64,000 bases of DNA from Tillandsia leiboldiana (Eukaryota > Streptophyta > Magnoliopsida > Poales > Bromeliaceae). The notes below the pieces were generated by a model that was not told the DNA's origin, did not search any database, and saw only the letters and a list, made by a program, of their open reading frames with translations. A program made the translations under genes and the position numbers. Shown piece by piece: positions 33,320-44,867 of this stretch. Within the stretch, counting starts at the first letter, position 1. Every line of letters begins with the position of its first letter. Where the stretch lies: positions 25,680,838 through 25,744,837 of the forward strand of contig CM055067.1 in NCBI GenBank assembly GCA_029204045.2. The letters run 5' to 3'.

Positions 33320-35499
33320 CTAACGTCGACTCTGCTCCAGTAACAGCGCCTGCTGCGCGATCACCAGGCTCAAGCTCTGCACTGCACTCCTGCCCAAAAC
33401 ATCCATGCACATATGAAGCAGCTGGGGGTGCCACTGCAAGTCAACCTCTGCTGGCAGGCCAAGTGATCTACTATCTCTGCCACAATAATGAAGGTGCTCT
33501 CCAAGGTGAGACACTGGGTCTAACAACCCTCTAACCATCAGTTCCATCCACTGTGCCATTAGCTCTCTTCACTTTACTGGTGCCATCCAATAAGGTGCCT
33601 TCGAAATCGACGCGGTTCCGAAAACCACGTCAATCACCAACTCAATCCTCCTATCCGGCGGCATCATCATCAACTCAGGTGAAATCATATCCGGGAACCC
33701 GCGGACAATAGGGGTATCCTGGAGTCCCGGTGCCGCCGTAGGTGCCTTCAGCACAGTTGAGCGAAACCATAATACAATCTCGTCTCATCCTCTACCTGAT
33801 CTTTGCCGATGAAATCACCGCTGCACATTGCGTATTCCGACAGTCTCTGTAGATGAACTCCCCCTATCTGGCTCGCAGAAGGTCACCATCCTCCTTCCTC
33901 AGTCTATCATCGCATGATACTGCGCCAACTAATCCAACGCACCGGGTCCTAATCCTGGAACTACAGCAAAACCTGCCAATCCGTCGGTGTGATCCACTGC
34001 CTCAACTGCACAGGGCATGTTCCGCGATCTCCTCCACAAGCACAACCTACTTAAGGTCCTGCACCTCCAGTGCACGTGGTAACGAACCTACCTCTAGTCC
34101 AAGTAGGGATGCAAAATGCTCTACCAATACATGTATGAGAGGAGTCGGTATCAACATGCTATAACTCAGACAACTGTAAAGAAAATCATACATGGTACGA
34201 CACGGTTCACTATCATGGCGCCCTCCAACCGGGCTGCATAATCTCATCCGCTCGGTGCTGGTGGTCGTCGCTCGGTCTGCCCCGATGTCGTGTCTCTGTC
34301 TGCCTGGCGGTAAGTCGGAGGAGCTCCTTCATCCTGAGGAGGTAGTGGGGGTGCTGTCGTGAGCGGTAGTACCATTAGCACTACTCGGGGGCATGCTGCC
34401 TGGAAATGTCCCGACTGTCCACATGAAAAGCATCGCCCCTACCTGTGGTCACACTGCGGCGGTGAATGCGGCCCACTGCAGATGACACACTCCTTCTGTC
34501 GCTGCTGCGGAAACTGCTATCGCTACTGGGGTCCACCAGATTCCTTCCAGTCCGAACGGCTATGGCCCTGAAACTGAGGTCGTTGTGTGCTAGTCGATCC
34601 CCATCCACTGGCCTGTCCCCTATTAGGTGGTACTTGACGCTTCTCTCCAGAGCTGGTCCCCGGCGCTCTCTCCCTCTCAGTCAGAACCACAGATCCTCTC
34701 TCAACCCACAGTGCGTGCCCAATCGCTGCATCCAAAGTCAGCAATCGCTGGAAATGAACAAACTGATAAATATCCCGGTGTAGTCCCCTCTCAAAAAGAT
34801 CAACCCGCTGGGCCTCATCCCGTGCAACATAGGGTACACAGTTCAGAAATTGCATAAACTCATGAATGTACTCCTGTAGTGGCCGACTCCCCAGCAACAT
34901 AGTTTCTGCTTGATACTGTCAGGGAAGAAGGTCCCGAGTAGCAAAGCATGAAACTCAACCCATGTCAACAACTGAACTCCCGGGGGTCCAACCGGACGAA
35001 CTCGACGCCACTAAGTCTCGGCGTCCTTCTCTAGAAAGTGAGTAGCCAAATGCACCTGATACTTCTCCTCTATGAAGAAGTTCTCGAATAGCTTCTCCAT
35101 AGCCGCTATCTAGTTCTCCGCCTCCCAAGGCTCCGAACTCTGTCCCGAGAACTGTGGGGGATGAAGCTGACAAAATTGACTCAACCGATCGGTCAGATCC
35201 CGCTGCTCCTCCTTTGTCAACGGTGCCATCGAAACCGGAATCGATGATGTCGCAGCTGGAGATGCCGCTGGTAGTACTGTAGGGAAAACTCTCTGCTCGA
35301 ACATGCGCATCATGCGCTCCATGTTCTCCTCCTGGCGCTGCATCGCCTCCTCCTGGCACCTCATCGCCTGAGACATCTGAGCTACCTGGGCCCGCAACTC
35401 CTGGGTCTCGCTCTGCTCTGACTGCTCGGTCTCCCGCTACTCGGGCTCCTCATCTGATGCAAGATGTGCCCTCATCACTGCACGACGTCTCGGAGGCAT
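33320..35499 (-). pseudogene. E5 gag-protease-RT remnant with internal deletion
   Basis: Gag starts MPPRRRAVMRAH at 35499, 9 bases after an acceptor-like TTTTGTTGCAG. A stop follows in the N-terminal region, then a coiled coil with RQEE units, capsid (34523-35397 in pieces; LQEYIHEF...FERGLHRDIY), and zinc-knuckle and protease remnants (about 33850-34480). RT N-terminal motifs follow (FPDMISPELMMMPPDRRIEL, ISKAPYWMAP; 33569-33754). Soon after the start of RT the sequence jumps to the region behind RNase H (RSAVQSLSLVIAQQ, about 33320-33390), so the RT core, RNase H and integrase are deleted. Many stops and frameshifts. Confidence 0.8.
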
Positions 35500-35591
35500 C
35501 GTAGTCCACTGCAACAAAAGAAAACATCAGGACACAACAAACACTCGACTCGATCAAGCGAAAGTCTAAAACATGTTATCCATTCTAAAGC

Positions 35592-35617
35592 GTTATGTTG
35601 TCCACAGCCAACATAAC
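35592..35617 (-). promoter_or_regulatory. E5 leader hairpin
   Basis: Perfect 9 bp stem GTTATGTTG / CAACATAAC with loop GCTGTGGA. The stem matches E7, but the loop palindrome is broken, consistent with decay. Copia E6 sequence begins within a few bases of its outer end. Confidence 0.5.
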
Positions 35618-37332
35618 CACTTTCTATTTTTCGGGCACGTCTTCATGATGTGTCCTTCAATTCCACATTGGTGACATGTTTTACCATTCAATTTTGTTGT
35701 GGAACTTGAATCCTTCTCAATTTGTTTCCTTTTATATCCCAAACCAACTTTGCTCGTTTGACCTAATCCGGACATACCGTCAAGTTTCTTGGAACCGGTT
35801 GAAAAACTTTGTATGTCGGATTTGAGTTGATGAACTTGCTTGGTCAAAACTTGGTTGGCGTCATGAATTTCCTTAAACTATTTTTTAAGAAAACTAATCT
35901 TGTCTATATGAGAGTTAATGGTCGTTTCCGATTGGTCAAGCTTTTCTTGAAGGATTTTATTATTATTCAATACAAATCCCCGATCCTCCTCAAGAGCTTT
36001 AGTTTTGATCTTTAAGGTTCAGTTCTCGTCTTCAAGCTCAAGTCGTTGCTTCCTCAACTTCTTAATGTGCTTGGCCATCTTCTTTGATTCCGTAAGAAGT
36101 TGTTGATAAGCCTCAACGAGTTCTTCTCCGTCCGACTCCCCCTTAATTGATGACTCTCCGTCGGATGTAGATGTTTCATGCAAAACCAAAGATGTAGAGT
36201 CAGTAATTAAAGATGACAAGCAAATATTTGAAGAGGGAACTAGAGAAGTATGAAAAGCAACAACATTGTTCTTTTCCTCTTTACTCGAGGTCGATTCATC
36301 AGAGGTAGAATCGTCCCAAGTTTTTGCTTGCAAAGCCTTCTTTCTATATGATTTCTTAGAAGAACAATTCGTTGAAATATGGCCGAAGCCTTTGCATCTG
36401 TAGCATTGGATTTCCTCTTCGAATTTATCTTTTTCTTTAGAAGGTTTTGCAAATCTTTTGAGTTTAGAGGATTTAGAACCCGATGATCCTTTAGATGAAC
36501 TTTTCGGTTTCGAGGATGAAGATCTATCGATTCGGTTCTTCCAAAAATTGCGACGAAATGTCTTCATAATCCGCGCCAGTTGTTCTTCAAAATCGGCATT
36601 GATTTCATCGTCGGAATTTGAGTCGCTATCTCCTTCCTTTGTTGATTTGAATGCACTATCTGTATGCTTAGAAGAAGACTTGGAAGAAAATTGATTAGTA
36701 GGAAAAGTCATCTCATAAGTTTGTAAAGCACCTACTAATTCCTCTGCTTTCATGTCATCCGGATGATTGACGGTTTCAATGGCGGCAACCTTTGCCCTAA
36801 AACGTTCCGGAAGAGTCCGAAGAATCTTTCTTACAACTTTAGATTCCGGGATCTTTTCTCCTAAATTAGCACATGTATTGATTATATCTTGGAGTCTGGT
36901 ATAATAATCAGTAAACAATTCATGCTCCTCCATATGAATAGAGTCAAATTGACTAGTAAGCATCTGGAGCTTTTGAATTTTAACAAGACTTGTACCCTCA
37001 TGTGTAATTTGAAGAGTATCCCAAATCTCCTTTGTAGTTTCGCACGTTGAAACACGTGTGAACTCGGTCGAGGAAAGAGCGTTAAATAAAGCGTTAATAC
37101 CTTTCCCGTTGTAAGAAGATTTTTTGATCTCCTCTCTGGACCATCTAGAGCGAGGTTTTGGAGGAGTAGTATTTTCTACTTCTTCAATTGGATGCACCCA
37201 ACCGAATTCCACGGTTTGCCAAACCCGCTCATCAATTGCGATGAGAAAAGCTCTCATCCGAACTTTCCAATAGGCATAATTGGTCCCATCGAAAAGAGGA
37301 GGTCTATTAATATTACCACCTTCACCCAACAT
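35618..37332 (-). pseudogene. E6 copia gag (Sirevirus-like), truncated
   Basis: Starts MLGEGGNINRPPLFDGTNYAYWKVRMRAF at 37332, closely similar to the E9 gag start. UBN2-type gag domain over about the first 220 residues, an acidic/serine-rich spacer, zinc knuckle CYRCKGFGHISTNC, then a coiled-coil region. A TGA at 36019-36021 ends the first frame. Homologous sequence continues in the same sense with at least one more stop near 35880, to a second zinc knuckle (CHQCGIEGHIMKTC) at about 35645-35690, where the element is fused to E5. Pol is absent. Confidence 0.9.
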
Positions 37333-37349
37333 GATAGAAAAACCTAAAA

Positions 37350-37364
37350 CCCGCTCTGATACCA
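37350..37364 (-). promoter_or_regulatory. E6 primer binding site (initiator tRNA-Met)
   Basis: Minus-strand TGGTATCAGAGCGGG, two bases from the LTR edge at 37367; the same PBS is seen in E9. Confidence 0.9.
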
Positions 37365-37366
37365 AA

Positions 37367-38540
37367 TGTAGGTTATGGATCCCCAAGGATCTAAATAGGT
37401 TATATCAAATACCGAGAGGGGGGTGAATAGGTATAATATCCAAAAAACCAAATCTCAGTGCAATTTAAAATAAATGCAGAAAATAAAAACAACACACCGA
37501 GATTTACATGGGAAAACTCCAACCAGTAGAAAAAAACCCACGGGACCAACACGCAATAATAATCCACTACGAATAGAAAGATAACAAGGTGATTACCGAC
37601 TCCACGGACTCAAACCCCTCCTTCAACTTCTCTGGATCTTGCGCTCATTGACTGCAGGTCCAATGCACACGTCCAAATCCACGAACGCCACTCGAATCCA
37701 CGAGCAACACGTTTCGAATCCACGAAATGCCTTCAACACACCGAATCCATGATGCCACGTTAAATCCTTGACGCAAACTCAGCCGTAACGAAAGTATAGG
37801 CTTCGATGGATACTTTGCTTAGAATAACATTAGCGTACCATGTATGAACTCTCTAAGCAAAGATTAGATCAATTCAACAAAAAGCATATCATCAAAGAAC
37901 CGTCGAATTGACCTAAGAGAGACTAAAAAGAAGAACGATAAAAACCTAGCCTCTAGGGTTGCTCTCAAGTGTTTCTGAGTTGGTCGGTACCTCTTGAGAA
38001 ACCCTAAGTGTCTATTTATAACCTTTGGAATTCAATCAAAGTCGGTTTAGCATACTTATCATAATTTAACATTGTGTACCGATACTAAAAGACAGGTTCC
38101 GGTACTCAATGACGTAACAGACAAAATTTTCTATTGCGTACCAGTACTCAAAGTCACGTACCGGTACCCGAGGCAAAATCCAGAAAATCTTGTGATGGGT
38201 TTTGAGGAACTCAAAGTGTGGTTCTGGTACTCAATGTAAAATACTGAATTTTTCAAAGATAAGTTTAACAAAACAATCCATGTACAGGAATCCAAACTTA
38301 AAATAAGTTATAAGATAAAAATCAAGTTCCCAAAACCTCTACTAAACCCGGTTTCGATAGATTCATGATTCCAAAGATTGTAAATAAATATAAATCACCA
38401 TGAATACTATAATCATACTTGAGTGTCAACTTGAGCTCTTTGTTGAATCTTCATAGAGTCTTCGAATGTTGATTTAACAATTTGATCACTTCAAGACTCT
38501 GACTCAAATCACGAAATATGCCAACATAAAATCCGTAACA
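37367..38540 (-). repeat. E6 5' LTR (copia, 1174 bp)
   Basis: In element orientation starts TGTTACGGATTTTATGTTGG and ends CCATAACCTACA, resembling the E9 LTR (TGTTACGGAATTTGAGTTGG). It contains the CACCCCCCTC(T) motif near its 3' end that E9 also has. U3 carries repeated GTACCGGTAC / GTACCAGTAC-like palindromes (about 38075-38250). Confidence 0.9.
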
Positions 38541-39090
38541 CCACCCATACGGGAAGCCCCGCATAGGTGAAGCATCTAACCTGCAAAGTCAGATCTATAG
38601 CTAAACATGTATCAGTGAAAAGTAGCTAAAGATAAACCAACAATTGAACATCTGTCAAATATACAAAATTCAACTCCCAAAATATAATAAAACAAAAGTC
38701 CCAGACTGTCCAGTACAAATACATCAGTCTATAGGGGTACCACAATGTCTCTCCAAAATACAGGGAATGGGACTACTCGACCACGCCCTTACCTCGATCA
38801 TCCGAACGAGCTGAAACTGGAACATGTACCTCTGCAACAACATCGCAGCAGGTGTGAGAACTACATCCAACAGTAGTTCTCAGTGGGTACCGTCTCCAAG
38901 ACCAACGGTCTACCCATTAAGTCTACTAGAGGCATAAGATAACAATATGGTAAAGGCAGAAATAAAAGCTGAAAAATAACTCTACAACTATCATGCCTCT
39001 ATCTATCATGCTCAAAGGGTAATACTGATGATAAGTATGCATCTACTCGATATGCTCAATCAACCCAATCATCCTGACTGCCACATAGAG
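38541..39090 (-). repeat. Minus-strand Ty3 LTR fragment (X/E7 family), target of E6 and E7
   Basis: Reverse complement of the 3' part of an E7/X-type LTR: contains the ATACGGG / CCCGCAT terminal hairpin remnant at its left edge and the perfect GAGAACTAC / GTAGTTCTC hairpin at about 38855-38881. Bounded left by the E6 LTR and right by the E7 LTR. Confidence 0.8.
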
Positions 39091-41797
39091 TGTGGTGACC
39101 CTAGTTCCCATGCAACCTTTTTCCTGTGAATCCACTATTGGAGCACCTAGTGTTGGTGTATCTGGCCCATGAAGCATCAAAGGGATGCCACAGATGGACC
39201 CTGTGAGTTATCTTTAGCTGTGTTGGCTTTCGGCTGCAATTGCCGAAATTCTGAAGTGGATTTAGGCCAAACAGAGGATGGAATTGGATTCAGCACGGAA
39301 AAACACTTGAAAACGGCTATTTGCTTGTTTGATTCTGAGTCCAGATGCCCAAAAACGGACCCTCGGAAGTTTTAGTGGCTTTTGGTGCATGGGAGGGGCC
39401 GTGGACCGCCGGGGTGACACGTGGCGGCCTATTATTGGCCGGTCTGCGACGCTCGGTCCACAGAGCGCCGCGGCTGGGTGCACGGACCCGGCGCATGGAC
39501 ACGTGGCGCCGCCTGATTGGCGGGCTCTTGAGGCGCGGTCTACGGTTTTGGCGCGGCGGTGCATGGACCAGGCGGGGGGACGCGTGGCAGCGCCCGGTTG
39601 GTCGGTGCACGCGGCGCGGTCCACGGAACCCGAACTAGGGTGCGTGGACCGAGTGCATGGGACAGGTGTCAACGTGTCATTGGTCGGCTCACCGGGTGCG
39701 GCTCACGGGGGCACGGGACCCCGCCTCGGGGCGCGTGCGTGGCAGGCGCCGCCTGCACGCACGTGTTACCGCGACAGTGGCAGGGATGCGTGTCGCCCTG
39801 CCACTGGCGGGCGCCACCTACCCGGTTTGACCGGGAGAGGCGCCATGCGTCGGCGGCTCATGCGCCCCGCACAGCTGTTCGCTGTGCGGGACGCGTGTCG
39901 GACGCCGGGGCGTGCGACGTGGCCGCAGCGGAGCGGCTCGGGCCGCTGTCGCCTGTTGGTCGGGCTACGTGGCGGCCCCGGGCCGTTTCGGGCGCGCACA
40001 GTGTTGGGCCGGGCCCAACACTGTAGCCGCCCGAAAGTTGCCATGCGCCCGAATTGGGGACCCAGCCGGTATTTTTTGAAAAGTTTCTTTGGGCCTATAA
40101 ATAGCCCAAAAGCTTTTCAACTTCTTTGCAGGTGAAAAGTCAACTTCTTTGCGGCTGAAATTTCACTGTTGTATTACTTGGCAGATTTTGGGATTTAAGC
40201 GTATTTGTAATCTTGTGTTGTACCCAGGAGGGTTTGTGGACTGTATTGGACCTGTTGGACTTGGAGTTGCTGTTTCCTGGTATTTTCAGCTGTAGGAATT
40301 CTGGCAGTTCGACTCTTCAGGTGGGTGGCTTCGTTCTCAAGATCAACGGACTGTGTACTAATTCTAGTTATGTAGGGACTTTCATATTGTGATGTATTAT
40401 GTATAGCATGCTAGAATGTAGGAATTGATGTTCCTGTTGTGGTTAGATGATCCTGTGCTTATTTCTTCCCTGCGAGCTGTTGTTTATTGATATCTTGGAA
40501 CTTGACCTAGCACCCCCGCCATATGCAGCATGTTCAGCCAGACTGTAGAAAACTTTAACTTGGGCTAGGTTTTTATTGCTCTAGACGTTCCCACATCTCT
40601 ATTCTTTATATCATTCTGGACTTAGCTTTTTCCTCGCCCGTGTAGTGGGCCGAGAGGTCAGGTTGTTGTGGGATGCTTTTACACTCGTGTTTGGGGACCG
40701 GGTGGAGTTGATAGCAGTCTGTAGATCAGGTTTCTTTGGGAGAGTGACAGTTGTTGTAGATCTGGGATCTTGGGAGCCATCAGAGTGACGGTGGGTCTCG
40801 GCTGTGTAGTTTTCCAGCCTGTGAGTGAGACAGTGTGTTGTTGGTTACTGCCGATCTTGTTGATCGAGGATTTGGATTATAGCCTGCATGAGCCACATTT
40901 GAGCTCGACAGAGATGCGCGGATACTTTACTCGTTGGGGTCGCGCCCCTCGAGAGCCACTCCGGAGTTGGGCCTGTTACTTCTATCGCGACTTGTCGACG
41001 CATTTGTCCCTCTGGCTGAGCCAGTTAGTGGCAGTCACGGACACCGTCCCTCTGGCTGGGCCAGTTAGTGGCAGTCACGGATGCCCTACGTAAGTCCGGT
41101 CCTCCGTGGATGTAACGACAGTAGGTAGGCGCAGGTTTGACTGGACCCGATGTGGCAGTCAGTGCAGATTGGGTGATCGGAGTCGAGAGATAGTAGATGC
41201 ACCATATTTCTTTCTGTTCCACTCCTTGAGCATTTAGATAGAGGCATAGTAGCTGTAGAGATATTTACCAGCTTTTCTTTCCAGCACTGCATCTGTTACC
41301 TTATGCCTCTAGTAGACTTAGTGGGCAGACCGTCGGGCTTGTTGGCGGCACCCACTGAGAGCTACTGTGGGAAGTAGTTCTCACACCCGTTGTGGTGTCT
41401 TTTCCCCAGGGACTTCTACTCTAGTTCCTGCTGCACATGTTGCTGATCCGGCTGATCGAGGTAAGGGAGTCGCGAGATAGATCCCTACCAGTTGTCGTCC
41501 TGAGAGTAGATGTACCTCCTTACCTTTTGAGTGTTCTTGTTGAGTGACCCTGTAGTGAGGATTGAGTTGTACTCTTCTTATTTTGAGAGACTTATGTATT
41601 TGTGGTGAGGACTGGAGATGTATATTTGTTAGAGTTGTATTTATGTTTATTTTACTCTGCATTTACATTTCAGCTCTGATATCTGTATAGTATAGATGAT
41701 CTTTTGCAGGTTTGACGCTACGTCTATACGGGGCTTCCCGTATGGGCGGCGGATCTGTTGGCGAGCCCGGGTCGCAGTTTCGACCCGGGGCGTGACA
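39091..41797 (+). repeat. E7 5' LTR (2707 bp)
   Basis: Starts TGTGGTGACCC, ends CGGGGCGTGACA. It lacks about 668 bp present in the 3' LTR (between 40115 and 40150 here). Includes a GC-rich U3 with CACGTG boxes next to ATTGG (39405-39970), a 27 bp palindrome (39996-40022), a TATA box (40096-40104), a GAGAGCTAC / GTAGTTCTC hairpin (41357-41382) and the terminal ATACGGG / CCCGTAT hairpin (41726-41743). Frames of 268 codons open through U3 are not considered genes. Confidence 0.92.
40096..40104 (+). promoter_or_regulatory. E7 5' LTR TATA box
   Basis: TATAAATAG in GGGCCTATAAATAGCCC; the 3' LTR has the same at 62086-62094. Confidence 0.75.
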
Positions 41798-41805
41798 GAT
41801 TAGAG

Positions 41806-41820
41806 TGGTATCAGAGCCTA
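41806..41820 (+). promoter_or_regulatory. E7 primer binding site (initiator tRNA-Met)
   Basis: TGGTATCAGAGCCTA, 8 bases after the 5' LTR end. Confidence 0.95.
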
Positions 41821-41847
41821 GGATGTAGGTCATTGAGGACTTAGAAA

Positions 41848-41852
41848 CCCTA
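41848..41852. other. Target-site duplication of the E8 solo LTR, left copy (CCCTA)
   Basis: CCCTA precedes the LTR start TGTCACGCCCC and recurs at 55867-55871 after the LTR end CATCACA. Removing E8 and one copy rejoins the E7 leader as GAAACCCTAGGC, matching GAGACCCTAGGC in the E3 leader. Confidence 0.92.
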
Positions 41853-44534
41853 TGTCACGCCCCGGGTGTAAACCAGAACCCGGGCCCGTCAACAGATCTG
41901 CCGTGCACACGGTATTTCCCGCGTACACGAAGCGCCAAACCTGCTCAGATATAAGAGATAATAATAAAAGAGCAATAAAAACAGAGCTGAACTAAAATCT
42001 AATACATCTCAGACTGAAGCTGGAAATAAAATACAATACATCTGTATATATGATACATCAGTCTCTCCCAGCTCACCAAAATAAATACAACCTGTTGGGA
42101 AAAGCCAGTCCCAAATATAAAAGTACAACCGTCTGAGGAAACCTGGGTACACCAACAGTCCAGCTAACCCACTCATCCTGCCTCGAGATCTATCTACTCA
42201 GCCGTCCTCTCTCCTCGACCCGCCGCTGAAAGCCCAACAGCACCCGCAGAAGACACTGCAAAACAAGGAAGAAGAAAAAGAGGAAAGAAGAATGGGGGTG
42301 AGAACTACTAGTAAACCAGTAGCCTCCCCTAGTGGGTAAAACCTCAAATACTGACACACCCACTAGGTCTACCAGAGGCAAAAAGGAAAGAAGAGTGGTA
42401 AGAAATGAAACCACTGAAAAAGGGAAATCTACCACTACTATGCCTCTAAAATACAGTCCTAGACTGGAATAACCGTATGCAACAATAACCAACCGTCCCA
42501 GATGAACCCAATCTGTACCGCCCTCATCATCGGGCAAGTAAGCCACGCCGATGTGATAGCAAAGTTCCTGCTGCCGCCCTCATCATCGGGCAAATAAGCC
42601 ACGCCGATGTGATAGCAAAACTGTCCATAACTGTCTGGCCCCGGCCTCCGGAGGGGAACTCGAGGGGAGCGACCCACACGAGGAAAGCATCACCGGGCAA
42701 TAACCGCGCCGGTGTGATAAGTAAAAGCAGGACTGGATCACAACTATAAAGCCCCAGTGGAACACAACCCTCCACTAAAAGAAAACTGATTCCCAATCAG
42801 ATGCAAAAGTAACCATCCGGTCAATCGCCCAATATCCGCGATTGCCGCAATACCCCACAATCCACGACCAGGTCTAACAACCGACCTCCGGTCAACCGCC
42901 CAATATCCGCGGTCGCCGGAATAACCCACAATCACAAACATGTCCCACATCCGACATCTGGTCAACCGACTACTATCCGCGGTTGCCACAAAACCCTCTA
43001 GTCCATAATCATGCCCTATCACCGATGTCCTATAACCGACATCCGGTCAACCGCCCAATATCCGCGGTCGCCGCCAAAACCCATGATCCACAATCCAGGC
43101 CCCGGCTACACTATCCCAAACCCCTGCTCAAACCCGACCAACAAGAACCACCTGACTAACGAAAAGGAGAAAAAAAACAAACAAGATTTCTCCTAAGTCA
43201 AGTTCCAGCATGAAAGTGTAGCGATAAATGATGGCCTACCTAGATGTCCAAACAAGCATGCAAGTGTTCTCAAGGAAATAAAGGAAAAGGTGACCAATAG
43301 AGGTTCCACATGTGTAACAATTAATAGCTCCGTATAGATATAACCATCATGCTAAAACATTATCCAACCACACATGTCTATAATCCATGTTCCATAATAA
43401 AGCATCACTATCCACCTATGCATGTCATAAAATCCTCAAATAGTACCAACCACTAACAGGATAATCATATAGTCCAAAATAAATGTTTCATTTCACATGC
43501 AAGGTTAAACGCTAACATTCTATCCATACAAACATGTACAAGTCCCAACCACTATCAGATATCCACAATAGTATTTTCCATATGATAGGCTCACCATTTT
43601 ATATCACTTAAGCATGCATGTCCAAATAAAGGGATCACTCTAATATTCCTAGTGAGCATGTCAAAATAGAGGTAAACAACAACCACCCACCTCGATCGCT
43701 AATTCCAAGTCCAAATAGTGCTCTCGTCCAAACCGATAAGCCGCCGCGATCACTGTACAAAATTCCCAAAGGAACATACATAATTAATCTTACAATGCTC
43801 CAATAAAATCTGCCCAAATACACAGTCCAATGTTTCCCTGTTTTTACTTGCGAGCAGTGCCCGGAAAATTCCAAGAAAAATATTGTCACGATCCTCGCGA
43901 CGAACCCGTCGAAACGACTACCCGCACGCTCAAATCCTAGTTTCCTACACTGAGAAACAAATCTGACAAGGGAACCACCCCGAAATAAACAAATCGCAAA
44001 ATCTGAATCACAAGGTTCTGCTAACAGGGACTTTCACCTTCGGGGAAAAACTCAGAAAATTCCAAGAAAATTTGGGGGTATTCCTCGTGATGTGTAGATG
44101 CAAAACGCCTCTTGAATCACTCCAATCCGATGCTTGTGCGCGAAGATATGGCCGAAATACCGCACCATTGTCCAAAACTCCGCCCAAGAAAAAGGGTCAA
44201 ATGGAAGCTCAGGGAACACCAAGATAAACTCGAAATGAGGAGGAGCTCAAAACACGAAGATCAAAGCCCTACCTGCCGTGAGTCCAACGGCACAAGAATT
44301 GCCTCAATCGGAGATCGGAGTAAGCCGGGGGAGTCCTCGCACCAAAATGCGACGAAGAAGATCACAAGCGAACGAGCGTCGTGCCGCGCCGTAAAAATGG
44401 AAACCTCGGGATGCGTGCCACAGAAAAATCCTGGAATCTGCAGATGGATCCGGCTCTGGGAGAGGAAGAGATCTAGTGAAGGTGACACTGTGAGAGGAGG
44501 AACAGGGAAAAAGCTATTCGGACTTGAACAGGGC

Positions 44535-44543
44535 CTATTTATA
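44535..44543 (-). promoter_or_regulatory. E8 LTR TATA box
   Basis: Minus-strand TATAAATAG, about 75 bases downstream (element orientation) of the 27 bp palindrome, the same arrangement as in E7. Confidence 0.7.
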
Positions 44544-44636
44544 GGCTGGAAAAACAAATCAAATAATACCCAACATATCCCAACTTCCGGGCGCTCCGGA
44601 TTTTCGGGCGGCTACAGTGTTGGGCCCGGCCCAACA

Positions 44637-44641
44637 CTGTG
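44637..44641. other. Target-site duplication of E9, left copy (CTGTG)
   Basis: CTGTG precedes TGTTACGG and is repeated at 55019-55023 after CCCAACA. Confidence 0.93.
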
Positions 44642-44867
44642 TGTTACGGAATTTGAGTTGGCGTAGTTTCGTGAAAGTTTCAAGTCCTGAAGATTGAAGG
44701 TGAAGAAAGTTGGATCATTTAACTCAATCTCAAGAAAGAAGAATTCAAAAGGATCAGGTATGTTTAACTAAAGAATTTGTGTGATCCGAATACTTCTTGT
44801 AGTGTAGAAACACTTGGAAGAATCTTTCATTGCATAAAAATCAAAAACTGGACTTGGGACATGTTCA

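Larger units (their letters stand above)
41853..44641 (-). mobile_element. E8: solo LTR, first part
   Basis: An LTR of the E4 family (starts TGTCACGCCCCGGGTGTAAACC) with no internal domain at either side, hence a solo LTR left by LTR-LTR recombination. It is split by E9 and ends at 55866; total 3632 bp. In element order from the right: U3 G-box region (55080-55390), palindrome at the E9 insertion site, TATA box (44535-44543), donor-like CGGCAG|GTAGGGC (44271-44272), then U5 with repeats of CCGGTCAACCG (42815-43075). No coding sequence is recognised. Confidence 0.92.

Noticed and set aside
41806..41820. tRNA gene fragment
   Set aside because: The 15-base match to initiator tRNA-Met is a primer binding site; no cloverleaf around it.
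42815..43075. CRISPR-like array (repeated CCGGTCAACCG...CCGCGGTCGCCG)
   Set aside because: Irregular spacing and diverged units within a plant LTR, also present in E4; a tandem-repeat relic.
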